Of a stretch of 22,387 nucleotides of DNA, positions 17,501 to 22,387 are shown piece by piece. Where the stretch lies: the NCBI GenBank assembly GCA_036522895.1, contig DATDEX010000058.1, positions 1 to 22,387 on the forward strand, read 5' to 3'. The notes under the pieces are model-generated. The model made no database searches and had not been told where the DNA came from. It worked only from the letters and a program-made list of their open reading frames with translations. How positions within the stretch are numbered: the stretch's first letter is position 1; the number at the start of each line of letters is the position of its first letter. This DNA is from JAIOPA01 sp036522895 (GTDB taxonomy: Bacteria > Eisenbacteria > RBG-16-71-46). A program made the translations under genes and the position numbers.

Positions 17501-18891
17501 ACAATGGTGCCGCCGGCAACGTGTCGGTGCTGCTGGGAGCGGGCGCCAGCCCCGTGTTCACGACCGGCCATGTCGACTTCACGGCCGCCGGCAATCCCTT
17601 GGGTGTCGCGATCGGTGACGTGAACGGGGATGGCAGGCTGGACGTTGGGACGATGAACGGCGGGGTCACGACGAACGTCTCGGTGCTGCCCGGGGGGTCG
17701 GGCACCACGGCGCCGTGGGTCAGGGTGAAGACGATACCCCCTGCCGCGATCAATCAGCCCTTCAGTTTCATCGACCAGAGCTTCCCGCTCCTGGGTCCTG
17801 GCCCTTTGAAGCAGCGGGGTTACTGGTACTACCTGGTCGTGCGCGTCGACGAGTGCGGGACCCCCTCCGCGCTCCTGGGTCCGAGCTCCGATGCCCTCTC
17901 CCTCGACTCGGGGACGCTCAACTACCACCTGGGCGATGTTGCGAGGCCGGACGGCGCGACCTGCTCAGGCGACAACGAGGTCACCGCGGCCGACCTGCTG
18001 GCGTTCGTGACGGCCTGGAACCTCCCGATCCCGCTGGGACAGGCCGACCCCCAGGGCCGCAATTGCTGGGATTTCGGGCCGTCGGTTTCCGGCACGGCGA
18101 ACCCGGGCAGCGTGGATCAGCGGCCCTCGCGTGACGGCGTGATCAACCGGGAAGAGCTGGTGCTCTGGGCACTCAACTTCAAGCAAGTGAGCGCGCCGCA
18201 GTTCGCGGCGCTGCCCCTTGCGGGCGATCACGACGAGTTGACGCTGGAGGCGCCCGCCCGCGTGCGGAAGGACGAGACATTCGCCGTCAAGCTGCGGCTC
18301 AAGGGCGCGGGGGATCTGCACGGAATCTTCGCCTTCCTGAACTGGGACCAGTCGATCGCCCAGATCCTCGCGGTCGAGTCAGATGAGCTGGCCCGTTCGC
18401 AGAATGCGATCGTGCTCTCCGAGGCGGGCGGGATCGTGGACGCCGCGGTGCCGGGTTCCGATCGGCCGGGGTTCGCGGGCGAGGGCGTGCTCGCCACCGT
18501 CACGTTCCGCGCCCTGTCGGACGGTCAACCCCGCGTCGCCATTGGGAAGATCGACGCGCGTGACCGGACGAATAGCCGTGTGTTCGTTTCGGGAGGTCAG
18601 CAAGTGGCCCCAGCCGCCACGGGACTCGCGCCGGTCTTGCCGAATCCATTCACCCGCACCGCCGAGCTGCGCTTCAGCCTCGCGGTTGGTGGTCGTGTCG
18701 ATCTGACGATATACTCGGTCGACGGGCGACGCGTGAGGAGCCTGGCCGCGGGAAGCCGACCCGCGGGAGAGTATCGCCTGGGGTGGGATGGAACTGACGA
18801 GAGCGGCCGGCGAGTTCAACCCGGGCTGTTCTTCGCACGGCTCGTGACCCCACAAGGGCGTTTCAACCGCACGCTCGTGATGATCCGATAG
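14512..18891 (+). CDS. Giant secreted protein: two FG-GAP propellers, cohesin, dockerin, FlgD
   Basis: A 1459-residue exported protein; ATG 14512 follows AAGGGAG. The signal peptide is MNTLFKLTSSLVLLTLLALG and ends near residue 28. Residues about 50-440 hold seven FG-GAP/VCBS repeats with Ca-binding loops such as DFNKDGKPDL and DMNGDGRPDL, enough for one seven-bladed propeller. Residues 453-602 are cohesin-like. Residues 607-708 are the first part of an Fn3-like domain (VDVWRAPF). Residues 716-1063 are seven more FG-GAP repeats of almost constant length. Residues 1067-1130 resume the Fn3-like domain (QRGYWYYLVVRVDECG). Residues 1134-1225 are dockerin-like (GDNEVTAADLLAFVTAWN and SRDGVINREELVLWALNF), 1242-1365 a cohesin (LTLEAPARVRKDETFAVKL) and about 1372-1459 FlgD-like (SVDGRRVRSLAAG, WDGTDESGRR). 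It is a paralogue of the preceding gene, enlarged by the two propellers. It probably acts as an extracellular adhesin or scaffold. Confidence 0.87.
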   Translation: MNTLFKLTSSLVLLTLLALGGAATPTEAAVPAPGPGPSFDAPFPLLPGAGSTMAVQADFDLDGRMDIAVTNQVAGTVSILFGPTFSTVLSFPVVSGNSLAQPVYLAVGDFNKDGKPDLVVVNRQDNSATVFKNTLTGSTLTFTTSRIPIPLPAGATGSQPAQVAVADVDGDGNLDFATANYLSNTIAVFFGDGTGITFLAHPTKLYSLSGAVSGTNPNSIVFTDLNRDGKPDVVVGANNGSQLFVLVNTGSATDPYVANGTFANPMPYTIGANPVAAAAADMNGDLSPDVVVSNNGGVNGTPVISILFGNGDGFLGTAPCLQGGCGAGRRLDIPGVGASPQGVVVGDMNGDSYPDFAVVDDSHGTGDGLRIFLGNGLGCFGNTAPVGSPCGTWAPTNWVPGTLPRGVGLGDMNGDGRPDLYVANTVAPGLTLFTNNLPGAAACAAAVTPPTCITTRTPCLGMDVNISNVVPGGAAVRGYSLTLRLSTNLALCLPPSPIGPLPAAAFVKGDFLPGLLGTRNTEQHITLNADGSYTVDEVILDPPTPGPASCGPTSGAGKLFTVFVAAASPAITRATGTVSITGLVLRDCNNGPLTAFACPTFSQGTVTIKRIDPLAATALRERQNKSGNNPTGSPTPPAAQTTAITVSWTPPPNDTDSPPATTRVDVWRAPFVAGTSGACSLVNGYPDYQGQVPTAPSLTTLYPATSVLTFGARTDVTAASPPVAVAIGDLNGDCRSDLVTANSATSNNISVFLGASTPGLFSPKQDFTVNGTPNAVAIGDVDGDGRPDIVTTNVGATNNVSILRGTGTVGLFNPKQDFTVAGSPVAIAIGDFNGDARLDLVTVNNGTTNNVSVLLATGTPSLFAPKQDFTAGANPIAVALGDINNDGRLDVVTANNSATNNISVLLGTTPTGLFAPKQDFTVAANPRAIAIADLDLDGKLDVVTVNGGGTSNVSLLPGTGTVGLFAARQDFTVASGPLAVAIGDMNGDSRPDVVTANNGAAGNVSVLLGAGASPVFTTGHVDFTAAGNPLGVAIGDVNGDGRLDVGTMNGGVTTNVSVLPGGSGTTAPWVRVKTIPPAAINQPFSFIDQSFPLLGPGPLKQRGYWYYLVVRVDECGTPSALLGPSSDALSLDSGTLNYHLGDVARPDGATCSGDNEVTAADLLAFVTAWNLPIPLGQADPQGRNCWDFGPSVSGTANPGSVDQRPSRDGVINREELVLWALNFKQVSAPQFAALPLAGDHDELTLEAPARVRKDETFAVKLRLKGAGDLHGIFAFLNWDQSIAQILAVESDELARSQNAIVLSEAGGIVDAAVPGSDRPGFAGEGVLATVTFRALSDGQPRVAIGKIDARDRTNSRVFVSGGQQVAPAATGLAPVLPNPFTRTAELRFSLAVGGRVDLTIYSVDGRRVRSLAAGSRPAGEYRLGWDGTDESGRRVQPGLFFARLVTPQGRFNRTLVMIR
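16657..17700 (+). repeat. Tandem 153-bp coding repeats (second FG-GAP propeller)
   Basis: Seven consecutive repeats begin at 16657, 16810, 16963, 17116, 17269, 17422 and 17578. The first five are exactly 153 nt and the sixth 156 nt. Each encodes 51-52 residues of the pattern FTV-x-xxP-x-AVAIGD-x-NGDGR-x-DVVT-x-NN, then NNVSVL, then GLFxPKQD. They diverge at many positions, so they are not very recent copies. Their fixed period contrasts with the irregular spacing of the first propeller in the same gene. Confidence 0.9.
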
Positions 18892-18927
18892 AATCCCCTC
18901 AAGGAAGACGGGACGTTGGCCGAAGCC

Positions 18928-18958
18928 GGTCTGGCGAGGAGTCGAACTCCGCCAGGCC
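18928..18958 (+). other. Intergenic hairpin
   Basis: Between the giant gene and the next one, a 12-bp stem (one wobble pair, two-base bulge at 18936-18937) pairs GGTCTGGC plus GGAG with CTCC plus GCCAGGCC around the loop TCGAA. There is no T-tract after it, so it is not a classical intrinsic terminator. It could be a weak or factor-dependent terminator or an RNA processing/stability element. Confidence 0.4.
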
Positions 18959-19009
18959 TGGTTCGCGTCCCCGTGCCAACACCTGACGGGCCGCCACAAG
19001 GAGTGAGAA

Positions 19010-19909
19010 ATGATCTTTGACCAGGCAAGGAAGCCCCGGGGCCGTGAGCTGAGAGCGCATTCGCTCATCGCCGTCCGGTTGGCGTGTCTACTGATGCTGT
19101 CACCTTCGCTCACGCTCCCTGGCGGTCTCGGGGTGGCGCACGCGGCGACGGCCGTGACCGGGATAAATGCCGCGTTGGTCCCGCAGGGGCAGACGGTTAC
19201 CCCGGGCGCCGACTTCACCGTCGACGTCCAGGTCACCGACACGAGCGAAGGTTTCAACGGCTGGGAGGCGACGATCGCCTACGACCCCGCCGCCCTGACC
19301 TACGTGCCGCAGTCCCCGACGAGCAAGCAGCAGGGTTGTTTGATGACCGGCGTCTGCAGCAACTCTTGCGGGAGCCTTTATCTCCAGATCGAGCCAGCAT
19401 CGGACAGCGTTTACGTACTCGATGCGCTGCTCTGCGCTCAGACGTTCGTCACGGCACCGGGACAGCTTTTCACGCTGCACTTCAGAGCCTCGAACACTCC
19501 GCAGCAGACGCGGGTGTACTTCAGACAGCTGGCATTCTACAGCGGCTCGCACGTGCTGGCTCCGTTGACGTTCACCGACGCGCAAGTCGGCATCGGGATG
19601 CCCGCCGCGGCGGTCGATCCCGGCTCCCCCAAAGCCGGCCTTCGACTGAGCGCGACGCCCAATCCGGCTCGCGGTGCGGTCACGTTCGCGCTGGAATCGG
19701 AGCACTCGGGCGAGCAGGAGATCTCCGTGCACGACGTCCAGGGACGCACGGTCCGGGTGCTGTCGCGGGGCTGGCAGCCGGCGGGATCGCGGCAGATGAC
19801 GTGGGACGGCAGCAATGACTCGGGCGGACGTGCTGCGCCCGGCGTGTATCTCGTGACGCTCCGCGTGGGGAGTCTCCGGACGCAGAGTCGCGTCACGCTG
19901 CTCGACTGA
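19010..19909 (+). CDS. Secreted cohesin-like/FlgD-like protein
   Basis: A 299-residue exported protein; ATG 19010 is preceded by AAGGAG (18998-19003). The signal peptide is long, with a charged N-region (MIFDQARKPRGRELRAH), a hydrophobic stretch at residues 19-36 and a likely cut after VAHA. Residues 50-195 form a cohesin-type domain (ADFTVDVQVTD…FNGWEATIAYDPAALTYV…GQLFTLHFRA…), with two extra cysteine pairs around CLMTGVCSNSCG. Residues 210-299 are the FlgD-like end (TPNPARGAVTFAL, VHDVQGRTVRVLSRG, WDGSNDSGGRAAPGVYLVTL). It has no dockerin, so it might offer a cohesin surface to the dockerin-bearing neighbours (inference). It is the last gene before a strong terminator and probably closes the secreted-protein cluster. 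Confidence 0.88.
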   Translation: MIFDQARKPRGRELRAHSLIAVRLACLLMLSPSLTLPGGLGVAHAATAVTGINAALVPQGQTVTPGADFTVDVQVTDTSEGFNGWEATIAYDPAALTYVPQSPTSKQQGCLMTGVCSNSCGSLYLQIEPASDSVYVLDALLCAQTFVTAPGQLFTLHFRASNTPQQTRVYFRQLAFYSGSHVLAPLTFTDAQVGIGMPAAAVDPGSPKAGLRLSATPNPARGAVTFALESEHSGEQEISVHDVQGRTVRVLSRGWQPAGSRQMTWDGSNDSGGRAAPGVYLVTLRVGSLRTQSRVTLLD

Positions 19910-19924
19910 CACGAGGGCTTGGTC

Positions 19925-19963
19925 GCGGCCGCCCGAGGTCACTCGGGCGGCCGCTTCCGTTTT
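19925..19963 (+). terminator. Intrinsic (Rho-independent) terminator
   Basis: A perfect 13-bp stem (19925-19937 with 19942-19954, GCGGCCGCCCGAG paired with CTCGGGCGGCCGC) closes on the four-base loop GTCA and is followed by TTCCGTTTT. It starts 15 nt after the stop codon at 19909. It ends the cohesin/FlgD gene cluster and isolates the locus that follows. The remaining DNA to 20149 shows no gene I can support. Confidence 0.9.
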
Positions 19964-20149
19964 GAGGTTCACTCGGCGCTCCCCGCGCCCGTCCCGACGA
20001 TGAGCGTGATGCGAGGGACCCAAGCTGTTGCGAAAACGTCAGGTGGCGGCTCGGATTCGCAGAGGTGCCTCGTGCCGGACTTCCACCACCTCGTTCACCC
20101 ATCGCGGGCGCGCACGCGCGACCGCTGTGCGGACACGCAAAAAGAATCG

Positions 20150-20178
20150 TTGACGACCCATTCGACCGGCCCTAGCGT
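20150..20178 (+). promoter_or_regulatory. Promoter of the small-protein locus
   Basis: TTGACG (20150-20155) and TAGCGT (20173-20178) have the ideal 17-nt spacer. Transcription would start near 20185, giving a short leader that carries AAGGAGG (20201-20207) five bases before the GTG at 20213. It lies downstream of the terminator at 19925-19963, so this is a separate transcription unit. Confidence 0.6.
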
Positions 20179-20212
20179 GTCGCCCAGACGTCGGTGTGCC
20201 AAGGAGGCCATC

Positions 20213-20392
20213 GTGATCGCCCTTCACCAAATCAATCGTGGTGCCTGCGCCGCCCGTGGCCATTTCATGGTCTCGGGCATTTTCGTGCCCGCGTGGTTCG
20301 CGGGCGGATGCATGGGCAGGTTCGCGTGCGGGTTCGCGTGCGAGAATTCGGCTGCGGAGGACGTGGGTGAGGAGCACGCACGCCGGCCATGA
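20213..20392 (+). CDS. 59-residue Cys-containing small protein
   Basis: GTG 20213 follows a perfect AAGGAGG and the best promoter in the window, so translation is likely although I recognise no family. The product starts MIALHQINRGACAARGHF, has a hydrophobic/aromatic middle (FMVSGIFVPAWFAGG) with cysteines at 12, 33, 39 and 43 (the last two in ACGFACEN), and ends in an acidic, helix-prone tail (SAAEDVGEEHARR). Its last 26 nt overlap the next gene in another frame. It could be a small membrane or metal-binding protein, or a modified-peptide precursor. No modification enzyme is recognised beside it, so none of these can be asserted. Confidence 0.55.
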   Translation: MIALHQINRGACAARGHFMVSGIFVPAWFAGGCMGRFACGFACENSAAEDVGEEHARRP

Positions 20393-20846
20393 TCGGAGCA
20401 TCCGTCGGGACGCGGCCGAACGCGCGAGCGCGTCGCGGCCGCTGAGCACGACGGAGCGGCGCTGGCTGCTCGATCAGCTGGCCCGGCAAGGTATGAGTGG
20501 TAGGCGCAATGGAGCCGCCGCGGCGGAGCCTGCGGCGATCCCAGGGGGGACCTCGGACATGATCACCAGCAATCCGGGCACCCATGGAACCCAGGCGGCA
20601 CCGGCGGAGACGCCCGAGATTCTGGCGGATCCGACGCCCGCCCTGGAGCCGTCGGCGGCCCCGGTGGGCCCGACGCGACCAACGCGGGTCGCGCTCGCCA
20701 CCACCAGGGCGGCCACCGCGGCGGCCGCAGCCGCGAGCCAGGTTGCACGGGGCGCGAACCGCGCCGCGCCCCCGATGGTAGCCACGCCGTATCGCGCGGT
20801 GTTTGCCTGCGCCATGCAGGCGCAGGGTGCCCCGGAGGAGGCGTAG
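20367..20846 (+). CDS. Hypothetical Ala/Pro-rich protein (159 aa)
   Basis: I place the start at GTG 20367 because GGAGG (20356-20360) lies six bases upstream. This makes the gene overlap the previous small gene by 26 nt, which suggests translational coupling. The N-terminal 45 residues are basic and include a likely helix, LSTTERRWLLDQLARQG. Residues about 50-105 are Pro/Ala/Thr-rich and probably disordered. Residues 105-125 are an alanine-rich helix (ATTRAATAAAAAASQVARG). The end reads MVATPYRAVFACAMQAQG. Codon third positions are strongly G/C, which supports coding on this strand. I do not recognise a family. An antisense frame across the region also encodes an Ala-rich hydrophobic stretch, but lacks comparable start signals. 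Confidence 0.5.
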   Translation: MRSTHAGHDRSIRRDAAERASASRPLSTTERRWLLDQLARQGMSGRRNGAAAAEPAAIPGGTSDMITSNPGTHGTQAAPAETPEILADPTPALEPSAAPVGPTRPTRVALATTRAATAAAAAASQVARGANRAAPPMVATPYRAVFACAMQAQGAPEEA

Positions 20847-20894
20847 GCCTCATCCACCGCCCGTGCCGGGGCGAGCAAGGGATGACCGGCGCAT

Positions 20895-20926
20895 GGCCCA
20901 TGCGCGCGCCTCGAGGCGCACGGGCC
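20895..20926 (+). other. Hairpin upstream of the first paired small gene
   Basis: GGCCCATGCGC (20895-20905) pairs with GCGCACGGGCC (20916-20926) in ten of eleven positions around the ten-base loop GCGCCTCGAG. There is no T-tract. It ends about 20 nt before the Shine-Dalgarno at 20948-20956, so it could protect the downstream message or modulate its translation. Confidence 0.4.
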
Positions 20927-20964
20927 CGTGTCGGCCGTCCCCGGGAAGGGAGGTGACAAGACAC

Positions 20965-21171
20965 ATGGCGCGCTTCCGCATCCACGACCTGAATCAGATC
21001 GAGCGGACGCCCACGTCGCCCGCGTCGCTGCGCAACAAGCTCAGCGACATGATCCTGAGCTCGGTCAACGCACGAGCGAAGGTGGAGGTGATCAACCCGG
21101 AGACCGGGGAGTATCGCATCGTGCTCCAGGGGACGTTGGACAAAGAGGAGACCAAGTTCGACGAGAGCTAG
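20965..21171 (+). CDS. Small protein of a paralogous pair, copy 1 (68 aa)
   Basis: ATG 20965 follows GGGAGGTGA (20948-20956). The product begins MARFRIHDLNQIERTPTSP, has a probable amphipathic helix (LRNKLSDMILSSVNARAKV) and a beta-hairpin-like end (VINPETGEYRIVLQGTLD) followed by an acidic tail. It is clearly related to the next gene: both have L-x-x-IER-x-P-x-SP near the start, a helix containing -x-ARA-, and ETGEYR-x-VLQGTLD. No signal peptide or membrane segment is visible, so it should be cytoplasmic. I do not recognise the family. Two linked copies suggest subunits of one complex or two versions of a regulatory or substrate protein. Confidence 0.75.
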   Translation: MARFRIHDLNQIERTPTSPASLRNKLSDMILSSVNARAKVEVINPETGEYRIVLQGTLDKEETKFDES

Positions 21172-21186
21172 TCGCAGGCACACCCC

Positions 21187-21199
21187 AAGGGGGTGATCC
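21187..21199 (+). promoter_or_regulatory. Extended Shine-Dalgarno, near-complete anti-SD match
   Basis: AAGGGGGTGATCC differs by one base from AAGGAGGTGATCC, the full complement of the usual 3' end of bacterial 16S rRNA. It ends two bases before the ATG at 21202, with the core G run eight bases from that ATG. This decides the start over the in-frame ATG at 21211 and implies strong translation. Confidence 0.7.
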
Positions 21200-21201
21200 A
21201 G

Positions 21202-21405
21202 ATGCCGAGAATGGCTTCAGACAGACTGACCGCGATCGAGCGCTCTCCCGCGTCACCATCGGCCCTGTCTTCGGGGATCTGGGACGTGTTGAGCCACTCG
21301 ATCGCGAGCAGGGCCAGAATCGAGGGCTTCAACTACGAGACCGGCGAATACCGGGTCGTTCTCCAGGGAACACTGGACCTGGATCCGACGAGCAAGGAGC
21401 CCTGA
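21202..21405 (+). CDS. Small protein of a paralogous pair, copy 2 (67 aa)
   Basis: ATG 21202 is set by the extended Shine-Dalgarno just upstream. The product MPRMASDRLTAIERSPASP…continues with a helix (LSSGIWDVLSHSIASRARI) and the hairpin-like end GFNYETGEYRVVLQGTLD, then a short polar tail. It parallels copy 1 along its whole length. The C-terminal motif is the best conserved part, while the helix differs more (for example NKLSDMIL against SGIWDVLS). It starts 30 nt after copy 1 stops and 110 nt before the HxxEH-protein gene, so one message probably carries all three. Function is unknown. Confidence 0.75.
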   Translation: MPRMASDRLTAIERSPASPSALSSGIWDVLSHSIASRARIEGFNYETGEYRVVLQGTLDLDPTSKEP

Positions 21406-21515
21406 TCAGTGTAGCCCGCGGCGGGGGGAAATCGAGGCTTCCTCCCGCCGACCGTTCGCGCGGCCGTCGCGTTCGGACGCCCGCGCACCACCCGCCGCCG
21501 CTGCCGGAGCGCGAC

Positions 21516-22235
21516 GTGATCCACATCCAGTCCATGGCGTTCGCCACGTTCGCGGAGATCGAGCCGTTGAACCCCGCGTTCCGCAAACGCCATCCCAAGA
21601 TGCGCGTCACCGTGGACGCCGAGCCCGCACCGCACATGTCGGAGGACCTGCTGCTTCGGAGCCTCGCCGCCGCGTTCCCGGGGCTCGCCCGCCATCAGTG
21701 CCGCGCGGCCGCGGCGGACGGCGGCGTGGCCTCCGGTGGCACGCGCATCCTGCTGGTTCCCGCCGACCCGACCGCGAACCAGGCGCACGTGTTCGAGCAC
21801 TTGACGCTCGAGATGCTGGCCGCGCTGGGCGACGCGTCGGATCGGCTCTCGGGCGTGACGTGCGCTTACGCGGACCCGCCGGAGCGGAACGACGTGTTCG
21901 TGGAGTGCGACGACGCCGACACCGGCGCCCTCGCGGCGTGGCTCGCCGCCGAGACCATCAATGGAGTGTTCGCGGGGGAGAGCGCGACACCGCTCTACCC
22001 GGACGTGCTGCGCTGCGCGCGCCTGATCCACGGCGCGCCGGCGCACGCGTGGACGCCCCGACGGCTCGCGCGCGGCACCGGCATCCCCGAGGCGCGCGCT
22101 GCGAACGCGCTCGCGGTGCTGACCCGCGCGCGGCTCGTGCAGAGCGTCGACTTCTCGATGAACTTCAGCGGTGAGCCCTACTACCGGTGCACTGCGGCGG
22201 GGTTGCGCGGCGCAATCCGCGAGGAAGCCCGATGA
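21516..22235 (+). CDS. Cyanophycin-synthetase N-terminal-like protein with HxxEH motif
   Basis: A 239-residue cytoplasmic protein; GTG 21516 has GGAG (21506-21509) six bases upstream, and ATG 21534 is an alternative. Residues about 28-155 resemble the N-terminal domain of cyanophycin synthetase CphA. They include a lead-in strand (MRVTVDAEP), AAFPGLARHQC (His60, Cys62), a GT segment (SGGTRI) and HVFEHLTLEMLAALG, matching the family's H-x-x-EH-x-x-LE (His91, Glu94, His95, Glu99). In some CphA enzymes this domain has been reported to act as a metal-dependent hydrolase that cuts cyanophycin into primers. The ATP-grasp and Mur-ligase parts of CphA are absent. Residues 175-239 look like a winged helix (WTPRRLARGTGIPEARAANALAVLTRARLV). 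It follows the paired small genes closely and may act with them. A metal-dependent peptidase or a DNA-binding regulator are both possible. Confidence 0.65.
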   Translation: MIHIQSMAFATFAEIEPLNPAFRKRHPKMRVTVDAEPAPHMSEDLLLRSLAAAFPGLARHQCRAAAADGGVASGGTRILLVPADPTANQAHVFEHLTLEMLAALGDASDRLSGVTCAYADPPERNDVFVECDDADTGALAAWLAAETINGVFAGESATPLYPDVLRCARLIHGAPAHAWTPRRLARGTGIPEARAANALAVLTRARLVQSVDFSMNFSGEPYYRCTAAGLRGAIREEAR

Positions 22236-22262
22236 GCGGACGCGTCCGCCCCGTGCGGAGCG

Positions 22263-22387
22263 ATGCGCGCTCCCCTCCGGCCCGCCGCCGTGGCAGGGGA
22301 TCCGCCCGTCCCCGGACTGCGCGTCGCGCACGAACGGCAGCCCTGGGCGTGGTCGCACGCCGTCGACGGCGTGCGCGGGGGTGGGCC
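22263..22387 (+). CDS. Start of an unidentified gene, cut by the window end
   Basis: About 41 codons from ATG 22263 remain open to the edge (MRAPLRPAAVAGDPPVPG then LRVAHERQPWAWSHAVDGVR), with third positions rich in G/C. An ATG at 22232 overlapping the previous stop codon as ATGA opens another frame, but its product is an arginine-rich string typical of a non-coding frame. No family can be named from so little sequence. Confidence 0.35.
   Translation, partial: MRAPLRPAAVAGDPPVPGLRVAHERQPWAWSHAVDGVRGGG

Noticed and set aside
16657..17700. Regularly spaced repeats resembling an array
   Set aside because: The 153-nt period is a codon multiple, the repeats encode FG-GAP blades in one frame and there are no unique spacers, so this is not a CRISPR or other DNA-level array.
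14506..17928. Long minus-strand open frames opposite the giant gene
   Set aside because: They mirror the plus-strand repeats, are rich in Arg/Gly or lack start signals, and the plus strand carries clear domains throughout.
18921..18985. tRNA-like sequence (GGTTCGCGTCC on plus, GGAGTTCGACTCC on minus)
   Set aside because: Neither strand gives five-base-pair T and acceptor stems or a complete cloverleaf; the similarity comes from the hairpin at 18928-18958.
20474..20959. Minus-strand Ala-rich frame with a hydrophobic stretch
   Set aside because: It has no good ribosome site, and third-position composition and start signals favour the plus-strand gene at 20367-20846. It cannot be fully excluded.

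Overview
The window is very GC-rich, with strong G/C preference at third codon positions, clear Shine-Dalgarno sites and several GTG starts. Many secreted proteins end in a FlgD-type Ig-like / T9SS-style C-terminal module (…PNP… then …DGRRV… then …WDG.D..G…G.Y/F..R…). Together with cohesin-like, dockerin-like and FG-GAP modules, this style suggests an uncultivated FCB-group bacterium of the Candidatus Eisenbacteria / Krumholzibacteria kind. That placement is inference; there is no rRNA or tRNA gene here to fix it.

Layout. (1) 1-1738 (+): the 3' part of an OleC-like AMP-forming ligase, then a small VOC (glyoxalase-fold) protein that lacks two usual metal ligands. (2) 1986-3083 (+): an HNH endonuclease-type protein, overlapping tail to tail with a minus-strand pair: a secreted FlgD/T9SS-type protein (5316-6884) followed by an MMPL/RND transporter (3071-5284). 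(3) 7208-9518: a CPBP membrane protease (+), a stand-alone CheY-like receiver (-) and a secreted two-domain PPC-like protein (-). (4) 10054-19909 (+): four consecutive secreted, multidomain proteins. All carry cohesin-like domains and a FlgD-like C-terminus. Two are paralogues that also contain a dockerin-like module and share an almost identical 67-nt leader. The largest (1459 residues) has two seven-repeat FG-GAP propellers, the second apparently inserted inside a fibronectin-like domain. The first of the four has a Cys-x3-Cys array inserted into a HYR-like domain. The block ends at a strong intrinsic terminator (19925-19963). (5) 20150-22387 (+): a separate locus with its own promoter. It holds a 59-residue Cys-containing peptide, a 159-residue Ala/Pro-rich protein, two paralogous ~68-residue proteins and a protein combining a cyanophycin-synthetase-N-terminal-like HxxEH domain with a possible winged helix. 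A further gene runs off the end.

How it fits together. Region 4 looks like a set of envelope or extracellular proteins that could bind each other through cohesin-dockerin contacts and be exported and anchored through their common C-terminal module. Region 5 is the least explained part of the window and the best candidate for an undescribed small-protein system. I saw no mobile elements, CRISPR arrays or RNA genes.
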